Shown here in pieces: positions 15,171 to 23,412 of a stretch of 64,000 bases of DNA (position 1 is the stretch's first letter; each line of letters starts with the position of its first letter). The DNA lies in contig JAJECS010000024.1 of NCBI GenBank assembly GCA_022821905.1, positions 62,001-126,000 of the forward strand. Direction: 5' to 3'. The position numbers and the translations under genes are program-made. Origin of the DNA: Chloroflexota bacterium (GTDB lineage: Bacteria > Chloroflexota > UBA11872). The notes beneath the pieces are model-generated. The model saw only the letters and a list, made by a program, of their open reading frames with translations. It was not told the origin of the DNA and ran no database searches.

Positions 15171-15671
15171 TCAGGACGCCCGCAGGCGCCGCGCCTCGTC
15201 GGAGGCGGGATCCACGAAGCGCAGGGCGTCCGGATCCGTCAGCCGGTCCGTGAAGATCACGCCGTCGAGGTGGTCGATCTCGTGCTGAATGGCGCGCGCC
15301 AGGAGCCCGGTCGCCTCATGTCGCAGCGTCTTACCCTGCGCGTCCAGCGCACGCACCCGGATAGTCAGCGCGCGTTTCACGGGTCCGTACCAGTTGGGCA
15401 GGCTCAGGCAGCCCTCGTCGGCGACTTCCGATCCACTGGACGAAACGATTTCGGGATTCACCAATGCCATCCGGTCGTCGTCAACGCCCACCACGACCAG
15501 CCGCCAGGGACGTCCGATCTGGTTGGCCGCCAGGCCCACGGCTTGGTGATCGTCCATGGTGGCGAACATGTCGTCGATCATGCGGCGGATGCCCGGGGTC
15601 ACGCTGCGAATGCGGCTGGACTTTCGCCGCAGCATTGGGTGGTCGACCGGAAGCACGGGAAGGACTGGCAT
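15171..15671 (-). CDS. def: Peptide deformylase
   Basis: Metalloenzyme that removes the formyl group from nascent N-formyl-methionine. 166 residues with all three family motifs: AVGLAANQIG near residue 44, EGCLSLP (Cys ligand) near residue 86, and QHEIDHLDG (two His ligands and the catalytic Glu) near residue 129. It lies between priA (3 bp upstream) and fmt. Confidence 0.96.
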   Translation of the reverse strand: MPVLPVLPVDHPMLRRKSSRIRSVTPGIRRMIDDMFATMDDHQAVGLAANQIGRPWRLVVVGVDDDRMALVNPEIVSSSGSEVADEGCLSLPNWYGPVKRALTIRVRALDAQGKTLRHEATGLLARAIQHEIDHLDGVIFTDRLTDPDALRFVDPASDEARRLRAS

Positions 15672-15674
15672 ATG

Positions 15675-18077
15675 TTATGTCAACTCCATGGGGTCGACGT
15701 CAATCGTCCAGCCCCGGTGCAACTCCGGCAAGACCTTTCGGGCATCCGCGCCGAATAGCAAGAGTTGCCACACATATTGCCCCCGCCGCCGGTGCAGCGC
15801 AGCCGGAGCGGGTCCGAGAATCTCGAGATCCAGCGATTCAGCGGCGTCGGCCAGCGTCTCCAGCTCCCGCCGCGCCCGCCGCGCCTCCGCCGCCGCTCGA
15901 TCATCGTCGGCATGCGCGAATGTGGCGCGGGCTACCGGCCGGAACGGCGGCAGCCCCTCGGCCTGGCGCTCCTCAAGCTCCGTGCGAAAGAAGCACCGGG
16001 AGTCGCCGGTCTGCAGCGCCTGGGTCACGTGGTGGCGGGGCATCAGCGTCTGCACGACCATTCGGGCGCCGTCCTCGCCGCCGGTGACGAGGCGTCGCAG
16101 CCGCATGAGGTTGATGAACACTCGTTCCGGCGCCAGGAAGTCGGGGAACTTGAGCCCCACGTCGGCCTGCACGATGCCCAGCAACGAGGCGCGCAGGGCC
16201 TCGCCGAATCCCGCGAGCCGCTGGGTACCGACCAGCACGTCCACGCCCGCGCGTCGCTCGAATGCACTGACCGCCGCCTCGACGTCGCGCGCCGAACGGT
16301 CGCTGTCCACGCGCTCGACTCGGGATCTTGGGAATAGATGGCTCACCGCCTCCGCGACGGCCTCGGTGCCATATCCCCACAGCCGCAACCGGTCGCCATG
16401 ACACACGGGGCAGTAGCGCGGCGGGTCTTCACGCCAGTTGCACACGTGGCATTGCAGGCTCGCCGAATCCCGATGCTGGACCATGCCCGTGCTGCAACGC
16501 GGACAGCCAAACACATATGCGCAGTCGCGGCAGACGGTAAGCGTCGCCGTGCCCCGGCGATTGACAAAGAGCACCGCGCGCCCCTGGTCCTCCAGGACCT
16601 GTTGCAGGGCCTCGAACAAGCGCCGCGAGATGACGCCGTGACGGCCCAGCCGCACCGCACGGCGCATATCGACCAGGTCAACGCCGCCGCTCGGCTGCGG
16701 CGTCACCTCAGCCGATCTGGCGCTGACCAGGCGCGATCGCTCGACCTCGATGTCGTAGAACGACTGCACGCTTGGGGTCTCCGTTCCAAGCACGAGCGGA
16801 CAGCCGCTCAATTCGGCCAGGCGCCTCGCCACGACGCGCGCGTGGTAGCGCGGCGTCTGGCGGTGCTTGTGGCCCGCATCTTCCTCGCGGTCCACGATGA
16901 CGATGCCCGGCGTCGACACCGGCGCGTAAACGGCTGCACGCGTACCGACGAGGACGTCAACCTCCCCGTTGCGCACGGCCATCCACAGTGCGATGCGCTC
17001 AGCCGGCGTCCGCGCTCGTCCGACCTCCGCGACCTTGGCCGCGACTCGCAGCGCCAGCCAGTCGGCCAAGCGGGCCGAGGTTCGGCCGTCGGGAGCGATC
17101 ACCAGAGCCTGTCGCCCGGCGCGGACCGCACGCTCAATTAATTGCGCGTAGATGTGCCAGCGATCGGCTTCGTCACCCTGAACGATGCCGGCGCCGGCGT
17201 CGCCGCTCTCGAGCATGGATTGCATCTGCAGCCAGGCCGCCGAGTCGAGCGCCTCTTCAGGCGGCGCACCAGGCCCCGTGACATCGACGAGATATGGGGT
17301 GTTCGCGCGTCGCTCGACGCGGGCCAGCCCGCGTGTGGCCAGCGCGCGCAAGATTGGCTGGCCGACTCCCGCGGCGCTCAGCGCCTGGGACACGGGCACG
17401 GGTCCATCGGCGGCCCTGAGCACCCGCCATAGCTCGCGCTGCTTGGGCGCGCGAGCCAACTGCGCGTCAATGGCGCCGGCGTCATCGACCGCAGCCGCGG
17501 ACGCCATTCGCTCGCCCGCCGGCTGCGGCAAGTGCAGGGAGATGCGCCGGTTGACTAGCCCCATCGCCACGAGCCGGCGAACTCCCGCTCGGGCAGCCGT
17601 CTTACCGGCACGTCGGCGGATCTCGGCCTCGGACGCTTGCCCGCGTTGGCGGATCAATTCCAGGGTCCGAGACTCCGCTGGAGCCAGCGCGACTTGCGAC
17701 TGGCCGCAGTCGTCCGCGGGCACGTAGGTCGATCGCAGATGCCCCGCAAGTCCCGGCGGCGCCGCAAGATTGACCACGGTCAGGATCGGGGCCGCATAAC
17801 GACGCGCCGTCCACTCCACGAGCTCGCGATGAACCGCGTCCAGAACCTCCGCATCCCAGATGATGTCGAAGATGGGACGGGTCGCCTCAACCGGAGAGGC
17901 GTCGCGCACGCCCATGACGATTGCGTGCGATTGGCGGGTACCGAATGGCACGAGCACCAATTGACCCGCGCGCACCTGCCCTTCGAGATTTGCGGGTATC
18001 TCGTAGTGAAAGGTCTGCGCGCCGCGCACGTCGCCCGCGGCCACGACGACTTCCGCGAAGCTCCGCGCGGCTGTCAC
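15675..18077 (-). CDS. priA: Primosomal protein N' (PriA) with degenerate ATPase motifs
   Basis: PriA directs DnaB reloading at stalled forks. GTG at 18077 overlaps the gmk stop (GTGA) and gives 800 residues. The N-terminal DNA-binding domain (FHYEIPANLEGQVRAGQLVLVPFG) is intact, and so are eight zinc-binding cysteines in four Cys-x2-Cys pairs (CRDC, CPRC, CHVC, CPVC). The P-loop is lost, however: where family members have GVTGSGKTE this protein has QGDEADRWH (residues 300-308). The DEEH box reads DREED (396-400), and the motif VI QVAGRAGR equivalent is absent. It therefore probably cannot hydrolyse ATP and would act as a loading scaffold, as has been described for actinobacterial PriA-like proteins. 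Confidence 0.88.
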   Translation of the reverse strand: MTAARSFAEVVVAAGDVRGAQTFHYEIPANLEGQVRAGQLVLVPFGTRQSHAIVMGVRDASPVEATRPIFDIIWDAEVLDAVHRELVEWTARRYAAPILTVVNLAAPPGLAGHLRSTYVPADDCGQSQVALAPAESRTLELIRQRGQASEAEIRRRAGKTAARAGVRRLVAMGLVNRRISLHLPQPAGERMASAAAVDDAGAIDAQLARAPKQRELWRVLRAADGPVPVSQALSAAGVGQPILRALATRGLARVERRANTPYLVDVTGPGAPPEEALDSAAWLQMQSMLESGDAGAGIVQGDEADRWHIYAQLIERAVRAGRQALVIAPDGRTSARLADWLALRVAAKVAEVGRARTPAERIALWMAVRNGEVDVLVGTRAAVYAPVSTPGIVIVDREEDAGHKHRQTPRYHARVVARRLAELSGCPLVLGTETPSVQSFYDIEVERSRLVSARSAEVTPQPSGGVDLVDMRRAVRLGRHGVISRRLFEALQQVLEDQGRAVLFVNRRGTATLTVCRDCAYVFGCPRCSTGMVQHRDSASLQCHVCNWREDPPRYCPVCHGDRLRLWGYGTEAVAEAVSHLFPRSRVERVDSDRSARDVEAAVSAFERRAGVDVLVGTQRLAGFGEALRASLLGIVQADVGLKFPDFLAPERVFINLMRLRRLVTGGEDGARMVVQTLMPRHHVTQALQTGDSRCFFRTELEERQAEGLPPFRPVARATFAHADDDRAAAEARRARRELETLADAAESLDLEILGPAPAALHRRRGQYVWQLLLFGADARKVLPELHRGWTIDVDPMELT

Positions 18078-18730
18078 GGCTCGACGGGAGGATCGCTCCA
18101 GGGACGCAGCGTCACGGGATCCACTCGCCGCGGGGGCTCCCGCAGTCGTTCGGCTTCGACGATGGCCCACACCTGGTCCGCCGCAGCGTCGAGCGCGCCC
18201 GTGGCGTTGGGCACCCGATAGTCCGCCCGGGAGGCAAAGTCCATTTCGAAATCGAGCATGGCCTGGAGACGCCGCTCGGCCTCGTCCGGAGACTCGGTGC
18301 CGCGCTGGCGGATGCGACGCACCGCCTCCTCCACCGACGGCGCCTCGATAAAGATCACAACGGCCGCCGGGATCCGGCGCTGCAACTCGCGCGCGCCCTG
18401 CACGTCCAGCCGCAACACCACGTCCTGGCCGGCTTCAAGCGGATCCTGGACCTGATGCAGCGGGGTGCCGTAGAGCCGCCCGTAGACGCGCGCCGACTCC
18501 AGGAACCATCCCGAGCGTAGGCGCGACTCGAATTCGGCCGGTTCGAGAAAGAAGTGATCGCGTCCGTCGACCTCACCTTCACGCGGCGCACGTGTGACCG
18601 CGGTCGTCACCCAGGTCAGATCGACGCCACGGCCTCGCAGGGTGCGGAGCACGCTGTCCTTGCCCGCCGCGGACGGCGCCGTCACCAGGAACAGCAGTCC
18701 GCGTGGCGGTGGGGCGGCATCGAGGCTCAT
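18074..18730 (-). CDS. gmk: Guanylate kinase
   Basis: Phosphorylates GMP to GDP. 218 residues. The GMP-binding lobe is typical (VTRAPREGEVDGRDHFF, then FLESARVYGRLYGTP). The P-loop is unusual, APSAAGKDS in place of GPSGxGKxT/S: the first glycine is Ala and an Asp follows the Lys, a GKDS ending also seen in PhnN-type kinases. Overall the lid and GMP site favour Gmk over PhnN. ATG at 18730 overlaps the prmC stop (ATGA) and its own stop overlaps the priA start (GTGA). Confidence 0.88.
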   Translation of the reverse strand: MSLDAAPPPRGLLFLVTAPSAAGKDSVLRTLRGRGVDLTWVTTAVTRAPREGEVDGRDHFFLEPAEFESRLRSGWFLESARVYGRLYGTPLHQVQDPLEAGQDVVLRLDVQGARELQRRIPAAVVIFIEAPSVEEAVRRIRQRGTESPDEAERRLQAMLDFEMDFASRADYRVPNATGALDAAADQVWAIVEAERLREPPRRVDPVTLRPWSDPPVEP

Positions 18731-19635
18731 CGCGAGCCTACCGGGCGAAACTCGATCACACGCGAAATGCCCGCCAGGTCTCGGTGCACGGCATGGCAGC
18801 CGAAGCCCGCGGCCGCGGCCAGGGCGGAGACTCGTACGCGCTGGTCATGGGCCACTTCAAGCAGCACGGCAAGGGGTTGGGTGTCGGCGCATTGACGCAT
18901 GAGGCTGCGGACGGCAGCAAGTCCATCCGGGCCGCCGTCAAGCGCCTGGCGCGGCTCCCAGCGCGAGACTTCCGGCTCCAGCGTCGGAATCACGGCGGAC
19001 GGAACGTAGGGGAGATTTGCGGTCACCACGGTCTGCCTCGGGCACACCGCGCTCAAACCGTCGGCCCGCATCAGACGAACCGTCGAGGTCACGCCCCAGG
19101 CCTCGAGGTTGCGTCGGGCGACGCCAAGCGCCGCGCGTGACACGTCGCTCGCAATCACCGGAGTCTCCGGCAGCTCGCGGGCCAGCGCCACAGCCACGGC
19201 GCCCGACCCCGTGCCCACGTCGATCACGGCCCGCGGTCGCACCTCGTGAGCAGCGGCGAGCGTCGCGGACACCAGCGTTTCGGACTCGGGGCGCGGCACC
19301 AGCACATCCGCCGTCGTCTGAATCGAGCCGTTGGCAAACGCCTTGCGTCCGACGATGTAGGCCACCGGCTCGCGCGCCGCGCGCCGTTGCACCATGGCCG
19401 CGACACGCCGCGACTGGCCCGCCGTCAAGCGTCGATCGCCGCAGAGCGGGATCCGACCCGGATCGACGTCCAGCACGTCGCCCAGGAGGACGTTGGCGTC
19501 GAGCAGCGGCGAGTCGACTCCCGCCGCGCGCAGCTGGGTCACGGCCTCGCGCCGACACGCGTCGACGGTCCGGGGTCTGGTCTCAGTGAACGGCAGCCGC
19601 GACCCGCTCCTCCGCCGCGCGAGCGTGCAAGGCAT
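18727..19635 (-). CDS. prmC: Peptide chain release factor N5-glutamine methyltransferase PrmC
   Basis: Methylates the GGQ glutamine of release factors; its substrate gene prfA is directly upstream. Visible are the N-terminal helical domain (SPLLDANVLLGDVLDV), the SAM site VIDVGTGSGAVAVALA, and catalytic NLPY near the middle (the family has N-x-P-Y). The start is uncertain. ATG at 19635 (302 aa) overlaps prfA by 53 bp and lacks a Shine-Dalgarno. GTG at 19542 (271 aa) would cut the first conserved helix. A CTG at 19596 lies 10 nt after GGAGGAG. Homologues start just before the segment TVDACRREAVTQL, so the first or third option fits best. Confidence 0.88.
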   Translation of the reverse strand: MPCTLARRRSGSRLPFTETRPRTVDACRREAVTQLRAAGVDSPLLDANVLLGDVLDVDPGRIPLCGDRRLTAGQSRRVAAMVQRRAAREPVAYIVGRKAFANGSIQTTADVLVPRPESETLVSATLAAAHEVRPRAVIDVGTGSGAVAVALARELPETPVIASDVSRAALGVARRNLEAWGVTSTVRLMRADGLSAVCPRQTVVTANLPYVPSAVIPTLEPEVSRWEPRQALDGGPDGLAAVRSLMRQCADTQPLAVLLEVAHDQRVRVSALAAAAGFGCHAVHRDLAGISRVIEFRPVGSR

Positions 19636-20650
19636 CGACCAGCCGATCCAGGTCGCCGTCCAGGATCCCGTCCAGATTGCGCAGCGTGAGTCCGATCCGG
19701 TGATCCGTAACGCGGTCCTGCGGGAAGTTGTAGGTGCGGATTTTCTCGCTGCGATCACCCGAGCCGATCTGTCCGCGGCGCAGCTCACCGCGCTCGGCAG
19801 CCTGGCGCTCGCGCTCCGCCTGCAGCAGCCGAGCACGCAGGATGGCCATGGCCTTGGCGCGATTCTGGAGCTGCGATTTCTCGTCCTGCATGCTCACCGC
19901 CGTGCCGGTGGGCAGGTGCGTCACGCGCACGGCGGAGTCGGTGGTATTCACGCTCTGTCCGCCGTGGCCGCTCGACCGAAACACGTCCACGCGGATGTCG
20001 GCGTCGGGAATATTCAACTCGATGGCGTCGGCCTCCGGCAGCACGGCAACGCTCGCGGCGGACGTGTGAATGCGACCGCTCGCTTCCGTGACGGGCACCC
20101 GCTGCACGCGGTGCACGCCGCTCTCGTGCCGAAAGAGGCCATAGGCCCCCTCGCCGAGAATTCGCAACACGCCCTCCTTGAGACCGCCGATGCCGGTCTC
20201 GTTCGTCGACATCACCTCGGTCTTCAGGCGGCGTCGCTCGGCCAGGCGCATGTACATGCGCATGAGCTCTTTGGCGAACAGGCCGGCCTCGTCGCCGCCG
20301 GTGCCGGCGCGCAACTCGACGATGGCGTTGCGCTCGTCGTCGGGGTCGCGGCCTACGAGCCGCTCGCGCACGTCGTCCTCGATAGCGCTCAGCTCCTCCT
20401 CGCCAACCGAAAGTTCATCCGCGGCCAATTCGGCGAGCTCGGAATCCGGCGAATCGATCAACTCCCGCGCTTCCTCGATGCGGCCGATTGCTTCCAGCCA
20501 CCGCTCGCGCAGACGCACCAAGGGCGTAAGGCGCGAAAGCTCCTTCGACAGCGTCGCCAGCTGCGCCGGATCGCTGGTCACCGCGGGATCGGCCAGCTTG
20601 GCCGTGATTTCCTCGGAGCGCTCGTGCATCGCGTGCAGCCGGTCAAGCAT
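19583..20650 (-). CDS. prfA: Peptide chain release factor 1
   Basis: Recognises UAA and UAG and triggers peptide release. 355 residues. The anticodon-like tripeptide region and the GGQ motif (SSGHGGQSVNTTDSAVR, near residue 225) are present; EVMSTNETGIGGLKE and DRSEKIRTYNFPQDRVTDHR are RF1-type rather than RF2. ATG at 20650 overlaps the DUF1385 stop by 8 bp (ATGCTTGA); a longer frame upstream lies inside DUF1385 and was discarded. Confidence 0.95.
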   Translation of the reverse strand: MLDRLHAMHERSEEITAKLADPAVTSDPAQLATLSKELSRLTPLVRLRERWLEAIGRIEEARELIDSPDSELAELAADELSVGEEELSAIEDDVRERLVGRDPDDERNAIVELRAGTGGDEAGLFAKELMRMYMRLAERRRLKTEVMSTNETGIGGLKEGVLRILGEGAYGLFRHESGVHRVQRVPVTEASGRIHTSAASVAVLPEADAIELNIPDADIRVDVFRSSGHGGQSVNTTDSAVRVTHLPTGTAVSMQDEKSQLQNRAKAMAILRARLLQAERERQAAERGELRRGQIGSGDRSEKIRTYNFPQDRVTDHRIGLTLRNLDGILDGDLDRLVDALHARAAEERVAAAVH

Positions 20651-21599
20651 GCGGCACCACCACCGGCTGAACCTGGGGGCGCAGCGACGCCAGATGCCCC
20701 TCGTCCTCCAGCACGCGATCCATGGCGGCAATCGCCACCTCGACCTGATCGTCGTCCGGCTCTCGTGTCGTCAAGCGCTGCACCCACATGCCCGGCGCCG
20801 AAACGATCCGGGCCAACAGATTCGATCGGTACCGTGCCGTCAGCATGATCAACTCGAATCCGACGCCCGCGATGACCGGCAGCAGGGCGATTCGCGACAG
20901 CACGCGCAGGAAGAACGGCGGCCGCCCGAGAAATGCAAACACGATGATTGAAATCACCACCAGCATCACCAGAAACGCCGTGCCGCAACGGGGATGGGCC
21001 AGGCTCTGCCGCTGCACGTTGGCCGTCGTGAGGCGCTCGCCGGCCTCCAGGGCATTGATGGTCTTGTGCTCCGCGCCGTGATACATCCAGACGCGCCGAA
21101 TGTCGGGCATGAGGCCGATGCCGCCGAGGTAGGCAATGAACACCGCCAGCCTGACGCCGCCTTCGATGATGTTGCTGACGAGATCCGACTCCACGTTCGG
21201 ATCGGCGAATGAGGTGATGACGAGCGGAAGCACGAAAAACAGCCCCACGCCGAGCGCCAGTCCGAACACCAGGCTGCCGGTGACGTAGGCCGAGGACTCT
21301 TCGCTCTCGGTCTCGGCGCCGTCCTCCTCGACCATCTGCACGCGCGCCGAAAAGCTGAGCGACCGCATGCCGATGACCAGCATCTCCCACACGGCCACGA
21401 CGCCGCGCAGGAAATAGGCGCGGCGCAGCCGCTGCGAGAGCCTGTCGGGATCGAGCGTCTCCGCCCGCAGCACGATATGACCGGCGGGATGCCGCACGGC
21501 GGTCGCGAGCGCCTTGCGGCCGCGCATCATCACGCCTTCGAGCACGGCCTGGCCGCCGTAGTTGATGCGCAGCTCGTTGCTCTGGGCGTCAGCCGCCAT
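20643..21599 (-). CDS. DUF1385 family membrane protein
   Basis: 318 residues. The hallmark N-terminus YGGQAVLEGVMMRG and the central MYHGAEHKTINALEAGERLT are characteristic of DUF1385, as is HPRCGTAFLVMLV. About four membrane helices lie between residues 100 and 250. The position upstream of prfA is strongly conserved in Gram-positive and Chloroflexi genomes; the function is unknown. It is coupled to prfA through an 8-bp overlap. Confidence 0.88.
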   Translation of the reverse strand: MAADAQSNELRINYGGQAVLEGVMMRGRKALATAVRHPAGHIVLRAETLDPDRLSQRLRRAYFLRGVVAVWEMLVIGMRSLSFSARVQMVEEDGAETESEESSAYVTGSLVFGLALGVGLFFVLPLVITSFADPNVESDLVSNIIEGGVRLAVFIAYLGGIGLMPDIRRVWMYHGAEHKTINALEAGERLTTANVQRQSLAHPRCGTAFLVMLVVISIIVFAFLGRPPFFLRVLSRIALLPVIAGVGFELIMLTARYRSNLLARIVSAPGMWVQRLTTREPDDDQVEVAIAAMDRVLEDEGHLASLRPQVQPVVVPHA

Positions 21600-21658
21600 C
21601 AGGCATTCCGTCGATCATGCCGGGAAGGGATCACGGCGAACACGCCGCGTATCCGTCG

Positions 21659-21871
21659 CTAGGCCTGGACGCGCGCTCGCCTGCGGCGTCGCTCGAACCG
21701 CTCCACCTGGCCGGCGGTGTCGACCAGTCGCTGCTGTCCGGTGAAGAACGGGTGGCACTCGGCGCACACGTCAACGTTGATGGCGGGCACCGTGGCGCGC
21801 GTCGTAAAGCTGTTGCCGCAGGCGCACGTGACGGCGCACTCGACGTAGTCAGGGTGGATCTTGGGCTTCAT
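21659..21871 (-). CDS. rpmE: 50S ribosomal protein L31 (zinc type)
   Basis: 70 residues. [22 protein letters not shown] and [27 protein letters not shown] match L31; the cysteines (C-A-C and C-x2-C) identify the zinc-binding, non-stress form. L31-DUF1385-prfA is a recurring order. Confidence 0.95.
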   Translation of the reverse strand: MKPKIHPDYVECAVTCACGNSFTTRATVPAINVDVCAECHPFFTGQQRLVDTAGQVERFERRRRRARVQA

Positions 21872-21910
21872 GCAGCGTCTCCCGTGGACACCAGCAAACC
21901 TATCACAGGG

Positions 21911-22948
21911 CTAGTGTTCGGCCATGGACGACGAATCGGACTTGCGACCGATTAACCGGCGCCGGGGCAGGCGCGCCAGCACCAGAAGCAGCACCAGCAG
22001 GAGGGCCATGAGGCCGACGAATGCGTAGACCTTGTTCACGCGCTCGACGAGAAGCGCAATGATCCCCAGACCCGCCGCCAGCACGTAGTAGAGCAGCGCC
22101 ACCACGGGCTGTGCCAGCCCCGCTTCCCACAGCCGATGATGCAGGTGCCGCGCGTCACGAGTGCTCATGCTTCCGCCTCGCGCCACCCGACGCACGATGG
22201 ACCAGGCGACCTCCAGGATCGGCACACCAAGCACGAGCATTGCCGTCGCGATCTTCGCCGGCCCGAGAATGGCGATCACGGCCAGGCTAAATCCGAGAAA
22301 GTGGGAGCCGCTGTCGCCCATGATGATGCTCGCGCGGTAAAAGTTGAGCGGCAGGAATCCAAGCGACACGGCCGCAAGCGCCAGCGCGAGCGTCGCCACG
22401 TCGGGAAGACCCAGGCGGCTGGAAAGGATCACGAGCACCAGGGCGGCGATCGTCGACACGCCGCCCGCCAGCCCGTCCTGTCCATCCGTGAAGTTGATGG
22501 CGTTCATCATGCCGACGATCCAAAACAGGGTGAACGGCACCACGATCACGAGCGGCAGGTCGATCACGCCGCCGAACGGGTTGCTCACCGCATCGATGCG
22601 AATGCCGCAGGCCAGCGGAATGGCCGCGGCGACAAGCTGGGCGAGGAGCTTGTCGCGGGGACGGAGCCCGCGGATGTCGTCGACGAGCATCACGCCGACG
22701 ATCACCGTGGCGCCGCCGAGCAGACCGGCCAGCGCCAGGTCGTAGGGCTGGGCCACCACCAGCGCCACGACGACGAAGGCGGCGTACATGGCCACCCCGC
22801 CGAGCCGCGGCACGGGCTTGGCGTGAATCCGGTCCGGCCCCGGCTGGTGCATCCACCCGCGCCGACGAGCCACCGTGCGAGTCGCCAGCGTCATGACGAG
22901 CACCAGTGGCGCGCCAATGGCCAACGCGAGCCAGTTCACGTCGATCAC
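21911..22948 (-). CDS. Undecaprenyl-phosphate N-acetylhexosamine-1-phosphate transferase (WecA/TagO-like, MraY superfamily)
   Basis: Integral membrane enzyme that would start a cell-surface glycan by placing a sugar-1-P on undecaprenyl phosphate. 345 residues with about ten membrane helices. Catalytic motifs are DDIRGL near residue 92, NFTDGQDGLAGG near 153, MGDSGSHFLGF near 213, and the cytoplasmic HLHHRL near 275. The HxHH loop and length point to the WecA/TagO branch, not MraY (whose mur cluster is absent). GTG at 22948. It is divergent from rpsU across a 208-bp spacer. Confidence 0.87.
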   Translation of the reverse strand: MIDVNWLALAIGAPLVLVMTLATRTVARRRGWMHQPGPDRIHAKPVPRLGGVAMYAAFVVVALVVAQPYDLALAGLLGGATVIVGVMLVDDIRGLRPRDKLLAQLVAAAIPLACGIRIDAVSNPFGGVIDLPLVIVVPFTLFWIVGMMNAINFTDGQDGLAGGVSTIAALVLVILSSRLGLPDVATLALALAAVSLGFLPLNFYRASIIMGDSGSHFLGFSLAVIAILGPAKIATAMLVLGVPILEVAWSIVRRVARGGSMSTRDARHLHHRLWEAGLAQPVVALLYYVLAAGLGIIALLVERVNKVYAFVGLMALLLVLLLVLARLPRRRLIGRKSDSSSMAEH

Positions 22949-22979
22949 GAACTGCGCTCGGGCGCCACGAGGATTTGCA

Positions 22980-23009
22980 TTGACCGATGAATCATCCGGC
23001 TCCTAAGAT
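22980..23009 (+). promoter_or_regulatory. Predicted sigma70-type promoter of rpsU
   Basis: TTGACC at 22980-22985, an 18-bp spacer, and TAAGAT at 23004-23009. Initiation near 23016 would give an rpsU leader of about 140 nt, long for a ribosomal protein gene. The layout is the same as the fakA-run promoter (TTGACG-18-TAAGAT). Confidence 0.55.
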
Positions 23010-23106
23010 AGCTGCGGCTGCTGCGAGGCGGTTGATAAGACTGGCTGTGCGTCGCCAGGAGGCACGTTTTCCTTTACCCCCAGGCGTTGTTCGCGACCGA
23101 CTGAAG

Positions 23107-23144
23107 CCCGCCCAAGCGGCGGGTATTTTATTGGCGGAAACGCC
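23107..23144 (+). promoter_or_regulatory. Two hairpins in the rpsU leader (attenuator-like stem plus GAAA-tetraloop stem)
   Basis: First hairpin: CCCGCC (23107-23112), loop CAAGC, GGCGGG (23118-23123), followed at once by TATTTTATT, the shape of an intrinsic terminator. Second: GGCG-GAAA-CGCC (23133-23144), a GNRA-capped stem that ends directly before the Shine-Dalgarno GAGGAGGAG. No plus-strand gene ends upstream, so the terminator-like element would act on the rpsU transcript itself. Confidence 0.55.
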
Positions 23145-23156
23145 GAGGAGGAGTTC

Positions 23157-23372
23157 TTGGTTCACATCACCGTAGGCGCCAACGAGAGTTTCGACGCCGC
23201 GCTGCGACGCTTCAACAAGAAGGTGCAGCAGGAAGGCATTATCACGGAATCTCGACGGCGGAGCGCGTTCGACAAGCCCAGCGTGCTGCGCAAGAAGAAG
23301 GCGGCGGCCAAGCGCCGCAAAGCCCGACGCGCGGCGCTCAAGGCGATGCAGGCGGAGAGCCAGGCGCTCTAG
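23157..23372 (+). CDS. rpsU: 30S ribosomal protein S21
   Basis: 71 residues: VGANESFDAALRRFNKKVQQEGI and a C-terminal lysine/arginine helix (RKKKAAAKRRKARRAALK). Start is TTG at 23157, placed just after GAGGAGGAG (23145-23153). S21 is near the 16S 3' end and helps mRNA recruitment in bacteria that keep it. yqeY downstream is the standard partner. Confidence 0.93.
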   Translation: MVHITVGANESFDAALRRFNKKVQQEGIITESRRRSAFDKPSVLRKKKAAAKRRKARRAALKAMQAESQAL

Positions 23373-23412
23373 CGCGAATCCGCGCCGGCAGCGGCGCACT
23401 TCCATCCATCGC

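Noticed and set aside
23107-23132. Ordinary intrinsic terminator for an upstream gene
   Set aside because: The upstream gene is on the other strand and starts, rather than ends, here; so the hairpin was treated as part of the rpsU leader.
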